Of a stretch of DNA of 28,126 bases, positions 19,622 through 28,126 are shown piece after piece. The notes beneath the pieces are model-generated. The model made no database searches and was not told the origin of the DNA. It worked only from the letters and a program-made list of their open reading frames with translations. Each line of letters starts with the position of its first letter. The stretch's first letter is position 1. A program made the translations under genes and the position numbers. This DNA comes from Oppiella nova (Eukaryota > Arthropoda > Arachnida > Sarcoptiformes > Oppiidae), in the NCBI GenBank assembly GCA_905397405.1, contig CAJPVJ010000327.1, positions 1 through 28,126 on the forward strand. The letters run 5' to 3'.

Positions 19622-20387
19622 AAAATACTACAGTTGATTTGAAAAATGTTCCTATTTTTAAATACATACTGTATGTATTAATAACTTATATGATACCGTA
19701 TTGAAGGTTTTAAAAGATAAATCATTTGTTTGATTTTGGTTTGAATGATATATTGAATGCTATATTGAAATACAATTCAATAACTCATTGAGGAGTCAAT
19801 GAAATCATAATTGAATGACTGGTCTGTGAAACGAGTGGACGATTCACTCATCAGTCAATGTATTGTGTGTTGTGTTTACAAAACCATAAGAAAACGCATT
19901 TAAAGCGCTGTTTGTGTGGAGTTTGCAAACTATCGCTACAACCAAACCTAACCTAACTCTCTGTCTGTCATACAGTAGACTATTCAATGCACTGGTAGTT
20001 CAAGTTAACAGTAAAGCCTAGTTTCTGCTGTTAAATATCATTAATATCCCGATTCTTCTCCGCGATATACTGTACACTACAATGACTGCACTCGTTATCC
20101 TTTTTTCAAAATCTTAATCCCATATAAATCTCTCATTCAAACCAAAATCAAACAAATGATTTATCTTTTAAAACCTTCAATACGGTATCATATAAGTTAT
20201 TAATACATACAGTATGTATTTAAAAATAGGAACATTTTTCAAATCAACTGTAGTATTTTATACATTGACTGATGAGTGAATCGTCCACTCGTTTCACAGA
20301 CCAGTCATTCAATTATGATTTCATTGACTCCTCAATGAGTTATTGAATTGTATTTCAATATAGCATTCAATATATCATTCAAACCAA
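19622..20387. repeat. Two pairs of exact inverted 127-bp arms around one contig
   Basis: Bases 19622-19748 are the exact reverse complement of 20133-20259, and 19736-19862 are the exact reverse complement of 20261-20387. One 'a' (20260) separates the two right-hand arms; the two left-hand arms overlap by 13 bp. The order (P1 P2 on the left, P1' P2' on the right) is not that of a hairpin or of terminal inverted repeats. If the block 19736-20259 is flipped, each of its ends becomes an exact 127-bp overlap with its neighbour, as expected of one contig placed backwards. Confidence 0.85.
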
Positions 20388-20518
20388 TGCTTTACTAATT
20401 CAGTTATCATCCACTCATAAGTGTTCATAAAATGATGTTTTACCACAACTCAAGGTTTCATTCATACAAACCATTCACGTCTTCAGTGGTCACTAACAGT
20501 AAATCTTTGATTTCATTA

Positions 20519-21470
20519 ACCATTTAGTAATCAACTAAACGATGGTCTGGTCCGTCATCTGAACGGTTGGTCACAAGTGGTTCCCATATCGATGCCGTGG
20601 GCGGCAAACACTGTCACCTCCACCACAACCACCGCCACTCCTATCAGTAACCCACATATGATGGCCACTGCCGAGGGAGTCAATTATCAGCCAAATGTGA
20701 TGCACTTCACGGCCAACACATCTGAGACACCAATTAATCCATCACTTCTTCCATATAATCTTCAGCCAACTGTCGATACTTTGCCCCCAAAGGACTGCCC
20801 TTTTGATGTGTTATGTCCCGATCCGTGCACTTCACAGACGGCCACCCGTTGGGAGCTCTTGCATAACATGACAACCAATGAATCGGCAGCAGGTAGCGTG
20901 GTTGTGGAGTTCTCTGCATTGCTATCGAGCCTACTCCTCATGCTACTTCTGCCAGAGGCTGCTGGACAATTCGTCATATAGTCGCTTCTCTTTCACAGCC
21001 GATAAAAATATAGGCTTCACATCACAAACAATACTCATATGTTTGATATGAACGACAAGATAGTGGACGAAGACTTCGAGGAGGAGACCACCGACCAGTC
21101 CAATGATGACAGCAATAAGAGTCCAATTGTTTTCACTCATGTCAACGTTTTGCGGTAATTTTTATTCTGCTACTGACTCGCTAACCAAGTTTTGCTTTAC
21201 CTGTCTGTGAGCTTCCGACACCAGTATACCGCCGGTTTGTTGGGAGACAAACGGTAACCTAAATTGGGGAAGTCTGATGAGGAAGAAGTGCCCAAAAGTG
21301 GTGCCAATTGTGATGACATTAAAAATAATCATAATTTTATCGATTCAGACATTGATTTCAGTCATCGAAAGGATGAGGAGTTTTGTGACTACGACAACGA
21401 CATGGAGTTATGTCAGTAGATATTGTCTGTGACTATGAATAGAGTGACAAATATTTTTATGTGAATAAAC
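20519..21470. other. GC-richer coding-like patch, strand and gene unresolved
   Basis: Base composition and open frames point to present or former coding DNA. On the plus strand a frame is open from about 20519 to 20981 (sequons, DCPFDVLCPDPC, a hydrophobic end), but without a clear start. On the minus strand there are two similar hydrophobic segments (ATG 21140, NWTLIAVIIGLVGGLLLEVF; and about 20660-20600, AIICGLLIGVAVVVVEV), with a KGSPLGAKYRQLAEDYMEE piece between them. KGSPL followed by a helix containing a late Glu recalls the end of ionotropic glutamate-type receptors, but no single frame joins these pieces. Plus-strand 21261-21419 has an acidic frame ending MELCQ. I favour a decayed minus-strand receptor-like gene, weakly. 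Confidence 0.35.
20943..21140 (-). CDS. Short membrane-helix ORF, 65 aa, possibly a receptor remnant
   Basis: Starts at ATG 21140 (MSENNWTLIAVIIGLV) with one hydrophobic helix (about 6-27), then VHIKHM and a 35-residue polar tail ending SSSLWQK. The helix followed by a Glu and a short tail resembles the last membrane segment of an ionotropic receptor. The frame is closed upstream by a stop with no usable splice acceptor after it, so it is either a tiny gene or a fragment of a broken one. Family uncertain. Confidence 0.3.
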   Translation of the reverse strand: MSENNWTLIAVIIGLVGGLLLEVFVHYLVVHIKHMSIVCDVKPIFLSAVKEKRLYDELSSSLWQK

Positions 21471-22115
21471 TCTTGACTATACATCACATGGAAAGCCTCT
21501 CACAGTCTTTGACAGGTGTTTGAAAATGTGTTGACTGAATAGAAATGAATTTTACTCGATGTTAGTGCCGTTGTTTGAGTAAATTTAGACTAATTTTTAC
21601 TTTATTAATCATTTTATATGAAATGACAATAAGAATCTACACATACCGGCGCTCAACAGCTAAACACTAATCAAATTGTCTGCGACTGGAGATCTCATAA
21701 ATATCATTAATTTGATTAAAACCTAATATACAGGCAGTTATTAGCAGAGGTTTTTCTGTTTGTATATATTTAATACATATTTTCAGACCTAAAAATCGTA
21801 ATTAATATTGATTAAACGCCTTTTGTAAAAAGAATCGTTAATTATTAAGGGTTACTTTACTTAAACAAATAGCTAACTTGTTTTGAAAATTGCTGTAAAT
21901 AACTTTTTATTGTCTTTATAAAATAAAAATACGATCCATTGTTTTCTAATATCGATAATGGTTCACCTTTTTTTGTAGGACTAAATAATTGTTACATCTA
22001 TTGAGGAAATGGATTGCCATTAAAATAAATGAGTAAATGTTTAGCGAATATAACTAAACAACAAAAAATTATAACTAAATAAAGGGGCGATAATTCGCTA
22101 GCATTGATACAGTAG
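21471..22115. other. Intergenic, no gene seen
   Basis: AT-rich DNA between the unresolved patch and the short ORF at 22116. No frame, repeat or RNA structure recognised. Confidence 0.5.
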
Positions 22116-22358
22116 ATGAAAAGCTGCGCACAAATACTATGGCTATTGACTGGTAATGGTTGGAAAAATAGCAAATTTGATGGTGGAGTACAGTATGAGA
22201 GCGCAACTCAATCCCGTACTCTACTTAATGCCATACTTTCGTGTATTCCAACTGTAGTTCCTATCACTCCATACATGCACTCCATTCCCAATGAATATAG
22301 AGAGAGATATTACGATTATTACGGTATAGCTTTCGACATACACTTGCCATACATTTAA
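22116..22358 (+). CDS. Hypothetical 80-aa ORF
   Basis: An ATG-started frame with protein-like composition in an AT-rich setting: it begins MKSCAQILWLLTGNGW and ends with an aromatic, Pro/Tyr-rich segment (SIPNEYRERYYDYYGIAFD). No clear signal peptide, domain or paralogue is visible. It sits 220 bases upstream of the SGSM start codon on the same strand, so it could also be transcribed 5' DNA of that gene, or an exon fragment. Not recognised. Confidence 0.35.
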   Translation: MKSCAQILWLLTGNGWKNSKFDGGVQYESATQSRTLLNAILSCIPTVVPITPYMHSIPNEYRERYYDYYGIAFDIHLPYI

Positions 22359-22574
22359 TAGGATATGCATTTTGCAAAGCCTTCATCTTTTTGTAAATTA
22401 GAAATACATACGAATGGAAAAGTAGTTATAATTTATGTTTTTTAAAATTTGTTGCCATCGATTCTTGTGAAACCATGATAACCATGATATTGAAAACTAG
22501 TGTAGAATTTTGAAATGAAAGTACAAATTATTTAATTCGTGAAGAATATTGTGACGAGAATTAGTGTGTAAACA

Positions 22575-25500
22575 ATGGTTGACTCGGTGTCATCGGGTAA
22601 GGCATTTGGATGTCGATGTGATTGTATTTGATATGCGATTCTTATATTCCTAATAGTATTATATGTGATATATGTTTGAAAATAATATCTCATGAATTGT
22701 GTTTATATTTTGTGGTGTTTTAGAGAAGGAATACAAAGAAAAGCTGCTCCGTATGGTTAAACGGGAGGTCAGTGCCATTGCCTACCATTCATACAAGTTA
22801 TATACAGTGAACCAAATGTAACAAATGATACTAACAATTCATCATTTAGTGATACTGTCATTACAATTCATTACTATAGGCTATGTCTGTGTTTCTCGTT
22901 TATTGAGATTAAATAATTTGATTGAATGTCTGTTAGAGATCCAAAAACAATGTAACAATTCTTGAGAGTATTGAATCGATTACTTTATTTGTATTATTAA
23001 TGTATTGGTATACAAGTTGTTTATTGCGAATGCATTGAAATACAAACAAAATGCACATAAAATCCATTTCCAGGTCAAACAGATAATGGAAGAGGCGGTC
23101 ACTCGAAAGTTCGTTCACGAAGAGAGCAGTTCCATAACATCCCTGTGCGGTAAAGACTCATAATTTTTTCATTACCTTAGTTATTAAACCAATACATCAA
23201 CTGTTGCTCTACTGCCTGTCTGTCCAACAATATATATCTCAGTTTCAGACGATTTTTTATACCTTATATTAAAATACAGTACAAAAAAATACTTTTATTT
23301 TTTTAATTCCCTGGAATACGATCATACTCTGAGGAATATGGTTTTGATTAATTAATATAAATATTGAAAATTTTAAATATAAGAGAATTTATTTTTAGAA
23401 AAATTTTCAGTTTCAACAGTTAACTAATCTCTCGTATATTATTGATATATAATATGCATATAATATGATATCTAAAATGATACCATAAATTTGCAAAAAT
23501 ATTATTTCTTTAAGAAATATGAAATTAATTTCCGAAATGAAAGCGAAAATATTATTGATTTGGTTTTAGCGGAAATTCCTAAACATTTACTCATATATAA
23601 AATATACGCCAGAGAGTAGACACAGGAAATGCTCGTATATTTATACATCTTTTCAGACAACTTTTCTGTTAATGAAACACAAAAGTGCAACAGTTTTGGG
23701 ATTCATACGAATAATTTATATTAAAAATTCAATTTTTCTAATTTAATTACTTGCATGACAAATATTTATTTATAATTTGTTGTTTTTATTAAAGCACAAT
23801 ATGAATTACTTTACTTTTCATTAAATTTTAAAATTAATTAAAAACTTATTTATGAAAATAAACTGATTCTTAAACTTTACTTTAGTTAATTTACCGAAAA
23901 ATAAACATAATTCGCAATTGAATGTCAGTTATTCTGTAGATGTGAACAACAATTCCGAGAAAATATTATGACATTGGATTAGATAGAGACATGGATTTAA
24001 TAAAAATCAATATACAATATACACATAAAGTGAAAGCCAAATAACATAATGCAATAAAAGTAACTTAAATACAAACTTCAAATTGGTTTCACAGTTTGAA
24101 TTCGTGTTATGCAGTGAAGTATGAGTTTTATGTCATTTACTGTAGTAATGTGTCGCTAAGTCTCGCAAACAGATTCTTTATGACTTGATTAACACATACA
24201 GAATATTCTGTGAGTATTATGATATGTTATTCTCTAAGGCAATAAGAATTATAGATTGAAATCCACGATATTTATATTGATATTTACTTTTACAGTACAT
24301 TACATTTGTTTCATTTTTAATCCATCAAAAACATTTAACAGTCAATTAGCATTTGAAATTTTAACCAAGTACAGTACTCAGTTTTATAAAAACCCTCGAT
24401 TTTAAATTTCTTGTTATATTTGTTTAGCAATATTGACACCCAAATGAATGGTGCATTCAATCAGTAGTTATATTCGCTATAATAGAGTGCAAAATCTTGT
24501 TTATACCAGTATTTATTTGAAACTCAATTTTATGCTATAATTGCTTTAATAACTATAAGTATATAATTATTAGTGATTTATATCTCGGCTGACATATGGG
24601 TTTTGTTTTACTTAAGTTTAATAATTTCGTTATCTTTAATTAAAACACAAGGGTATAGAAACCCATTTGTAATATATCAAATCATTTAATACAAAAGTAA
24701 ATAACCATGACATGGGATATTAAAGTTTATATTAATAAATACTTATATAATAATACACAGAATAATCTGTATATCATCAAGAATATGGTAATTATGTGCG
24801 AAAATGTTTCATAAATTATCATTTATTATACAATCTTTCATTTGATATGATTTTAAATGACTTTTCGTATCATTCATTAATTCTCAAAATAATTATAATA
24901 ACAATAAAATTTTGTAATAAATGAAAAATTAATTATATGAACAAACTTTTGTACGACAAATAGCTGCGGTTGAGGCCTGTCTTTCATATGGACTCAAACG
25001 CCGAGCACTCCCTGAGAAATTCTGGTTGAGCTGCTGTCGTGATGAGGTTTTTCACCGGTTTAAAAGTCTCGGCCGGCCATAACAGTACTTTTAACAGTCG
25101 CTTAATCTTTCGCCACTAGGTTTGTTCATTGATAAATTATGAAACATATGTTTGAGCAATTTGTTAATTCAGTTGTATAACTGTGTCTTATGCCTATACC
25201 CTGTAGGCGCTCCTCATCCAGCAGTGACAGCATCAATAAGAACCGATTGTCCAAAACGGCGAAACAGCAGAGCTCTAGCAAACCGGTCATCCGATACCTA
25301 TGGATCAGAATCGCGTTGTTTGAGAAACATTTGGTCGCTATTGTCGACCATTTGGTGCAAAATAGTAACAAATACTATGAGAAAGACGCTCTTGTCACTG
25401 ACCCGGTGTCCGGTCAGATACTGGCCTCCCTTCTGGTGGGTCCCTGTGCTCTCGACTATAGCAAAATGAAAACACAGGACCACTTCTGGACTGATCCGCC

Positions 25501-28126
25501 AGCAGATGAACTCGTTCAGAGGCACCGACTGTCCGGCTCTTTACAGAACGGACCCTCGACTCCACCGACCGGTAGAAAACCATTAGGACTTTATTATAAG
25601 AGAGGGGTCGAGGGCTCCAAATCGTCGACCAGTGCTGACGAGAAGAGCCCTCCCGTGAACCGGTCATCGCTCTCGTGGTCACCCCGTGATTATGTCGAGT
25701 CTTTGCACCAGAACTCCCGGTCCACTCTCTTGTACGGCAAGAATAATGTTATGATTCAACCGGTAATTCATTTTACGTATTATTTTCCAATACTGTTGAG
25801 ACATATGTTTTCATGAATTATTGATTTTGGTGTGTTTTGTATGAAATAATAAGCGCGAGAATATGGAAGCAATTCCTGGGTATCTATCACTCCATTCAAC
25901 ACATATCGGGCTAATAATCAAATGGACACCAAATCAGTTAATGAATGGCTGTACTCCTAGTGTGGGAGAGATTGCTTCAGAACCGGCTAATAGTCAGGAT
26001 AAAAGGTAACGATTAATTAATTGACAAATGTTTTCAAAAACACATCTCGCGACACAATTAGGGTGAAAAATTACTAATTATAAAAATCGATTAATCAAAC
26101 ACTACATAATGGAAATTCTTGGAATACAAATTTATTTATATTTTAAAACATGTTTTGACACATTTGAGTCTTATTTCATGTCTATGAAGTAAATTTTGAA
26201 ATTACTTTGCAAGCTAATTTATACAATACGGTGGTTTGTGTGCTTCACAGTGCTATGCGTTGCCTTGCTTAAACATAATTACTTTGCTTTAATGATCCAT
26301 TTATTCTTTTGTCTCTTTTTATCCATTATTTTCCATTAAACTCTACAGAATTTTCTGCTCTTTGTTTTAGAAATGATTTTGTTATCTAAAACAAAATAGA
26401 GCATAGATTTGACATTTAAGATACAACACAAAAACCCAGAGCATCTCAACTGTAATAATAGGATAATTAGCTTAAGTTGAGACAAATTTAGAATAAGATT
26501 TTGAATATCACATGAAATTTGATCCTAAAAAGAAACAAAAATACAATAACGCTTAGTATATCATACACTCTTTAATGAAAATTTATTTGCATTTTTAGAA
26601 AACATATTCTTTTAGAAAATAATACTTTAAACTTCTTAATATAGTATTTGAATAAATGAATACTAAAACAAAAATTTCCATAAATGACAGCACATTCTGG
26701 GATTACGCACTGAGTCTGAACGTGGATGAGATCGTATACCTCCACTGTCACCAACAGGAAGGCAGTGGAAGTATAGTACTGGTGGGTCAGGACGGTGTGA
26801 TGCAACCGCCCATTAAATTTCCCAGAGGTGGGCACCTGTTGTCATTCCTGTCGTGCTTAGAGAATGGACTCATGCCTTACGGCCAACTGGACCCACCTCT
26901 CTGGTCACAAAAAGGTAAAGGTATGCTTAAGTGGTTAACAGCCACCGCTCACTCATTATAATTCGTGGCAAAAGTGTTTGCTTTACAAATAAAGTACTTT
27001 TTGTTTGGTATTTGGCAAATGTCTTATCAGGGAAAGTATTCCCGAAACTAAGACGTAAGGGTCGCGGGTCTACACGTAATCGAAAGCAAAGCGATGTCAA
27101 CATTGAAGAAGAGGAAGAGGAGGAGCCGTCTGATTATGTCTTCAGAATTATCGCCACATTCGAGAAGCCGGAGACTATTCGTAAGAATTATCATTTTTTA
27201 CAGTATATTCTTAGAAAAGATATAATGTATTCATAAATCTGCTGACAAACAGCGCAAGAGTTATTTGATCCAAACGCAACAAAAACAGGGTTTTATTTGA
27301 AGAGACCCTTCAATGGTATCAAAAGACACCAAAACTCATCTTCCAATAAACAGTTGAAATCAAAAAGCGATGAAAACAGTACTAAAGAGTCAAACGAGTC
27401 GTTAAATACTACGGAAAATGCGGACACAAAAGAGGATAAAGAAAGTGAGGAGAAGTCAAACATAAAGCAATTGTGTGACACAATGAGGAGACAAATCATT
27501 TCGCGGGCATTCTATGGATGGTTAGCCTATTGCCGACACTTGAGGACTGTTAGGACACATTTGGCTGATTTGGTGAACACTAAGATCATTGGTTGCGACG
27601 ACGACCCCACAGACGCAACGTGTGGTGTGAGTCCGCTGTTGTGGAAATCGTTTAAATCTTCAGACGGAAGGATAACTGATTCCAATGAGATCTATAGACT
27701 TATATACTTCGGCGGAGTTCAGCACAGTTTGAGGAAAACTGTTTGGCCCTACCTTTTGGGTCACTACGCCTTCGAGATGTCCGACGATGAGAGGGCTGAA
27801 CGCGACAAAGAGACGCAACACATGTATGAGATGGTTATGTCCGAGTGGTTGGCCGTTGAGGCCATTGTCCGACAGCGAGACAAAGAGATAATGGCCGCCA
27901 ATTTGGCCAAATTGTCTTCCGAGAGCACAAATAGCGCTGAGATTCCACTGACAGGTCCTAAGGATCACAACTTCAGTAACGAAGTGTTTGAAGACATCTC
28001 AGAAGGCGATGAGTCGAAGCCGTCGAGTCGTAAGTCATCGACACAGACCACGACAACAGATGCCACCAACAAAGATAACCAACCATTGAGTGCTGCCCGC
28101 CGTCAACTGCAACGACACAAACCGGT
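22575..28126 (+). CDS. SGSM: Small G protein signaling modulator 1/2 (RUN and TBC), 3' end beyond window
   Basis: Exons: 22575-22596, 22724-22767, 23074-23149, 24964 to about 25024 or 25057, 25207-25762, 25854-26005, 26691-26920, 27031-27180, and 27253 to the window end. The protein matches vertebrate SGSM1/2 nearly block by block: the RUN start ([25 protein letters not shown]), the YLWIR..FEK segment, [56 protein letters not shown], the RAP-interacting block ([36 protein letters not shown]), [11 protein letters not shown], and the TBC start ([20 protein letters not shown]). SGSM proteins bind RAP and RAB GTPases and act as RabGAPs; this is family knowledge. The TBC catalytic fingers lie outside the window. 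The RUN part is odd after GLKRRA: the expected residues are not in frame. Intron 3 is 1.8 kb, the longest here. Confidence 0.93.
23150..24963 (+). other. Large AT-rich intron of the SGSM gene
   Basis: 1.8 kb between exons 3 and 4, with a GTAAAG donor and a TAG acceptor. I see no nested gene, repeat family or conserved block inside it. Such a long first-part intron often carries regulatory sites, but none can be pointed to here. Confidence 0.6.
26006..26690 (+). other. AT-rich intron of the SGSM gene
   Basis: 685 bp between exons 6 and 7, with GTAACG donor and CAG acceptor. No nested gene or repeat recognised. Confidence 0.6.

Larger units (their letters stand above)
18558..20518. other. Intergenic DNA with a probably misoriented contig
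   Basis: No gene seen in about 2 kb. It holds the probable promoter of the dehydrogenase gene and, at 19622-20387, the inverted 127-bp arms described separately. The interval between the arms (about 19863-20132) is non-coding. Confidence 0.5.

Noticed and set aside
19946-19956. CCTAACCTAA as telomeric repeat (arthropod TTAGG type)
   Set aside because: Only two units, in a non-repetitive setting, so chance is sufficient.
19622-20387. A MITE or other inverted-repeat transposon
   Set aside because: The arm order (P1 P2 ... P1' P2') is wrong for terminal inverted repeats, the arms are exactly 127 bp, and a single 'a' separates them as at the other assembly joins.
25152-25682. Alternative frames over SGSM exon 5 on both strands
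   Set aside because: The frame from 25207 to 25762 matches SGSM proteins along its whole length and joins its neighbours in phase.
26572-26835. Minus-strand 87-aa frame at SGSM exon 7
   Set aside because: Shadow of an exon that matches SGSM closely on the plus strand.

Overview
The window looks like nuclear DNA from an arthropod, most likely an acariform mite (inference). It is AT-rich, many introns are only about 50-100 bp with GT/AG ends, and the genes are animal families (SLC41, SGSM, SDR, acyl-CoA synthetase) beside small membrane or secreted proteins I cannot place. No bacterial operon, CRISPR array, complete transposon or RNA gene is visible.

Layout. 1-1630 is AT-rich and apparently empty. 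1631-3533 (-) is a six-exon SLC41-type Mg2+ transporter. 3869-4189 (+) is a one-exon Topors-like RING protein. 4339-5261 (+) is a secreted cysteine-rich protein with a probable GPI tail. 5590-9982 (-) holds three paralogues of an unrecognised helical family, the middle one altered; a decayed coding patch lies at 6930-7530. 10317-10886 is a 271-bp tandem duplication. 10944-13002 is a cluster of two divergent small membrane-protein genes that has been tandemly duplicated. 13221-14566 (+) is a four-exon type I membrane protein. 15266-17065 (-) is a four-exon acyl-CoA synthetase; a duplication has copied the 3' parts of these two convergent genes between them. 17596-18557 (-) is a three-exon short-chain dehydrogenase. 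18558-20518 is non-coding and holds an apparently inverted contig. 20519-21470 is a GC-richer patch with conflicting reading frames. 22575 to the window end (+) is the first part of an SGSM1/2 orthologue (RUN and TBC domains).

The most striking signal is technical. Four places (4209-4464, 4914-5168, 5761-6015, 12572-12826) carry a 127-bp sequence twice in direct tandem, always separated by one base, always 'a'. At 19622-20387 two 127-bp arms also sit around a single 'a', but in inverted order. This is what unmerged k=127 contig ends joined by a one-base gap would look like. It breaks two genes on paper, and both read through if one copy is dropped. The real biology is mainly local tandem duplication with breakpoints inside neighbouring genes, plus several lineage-restricted small secreted or membrane proteins.
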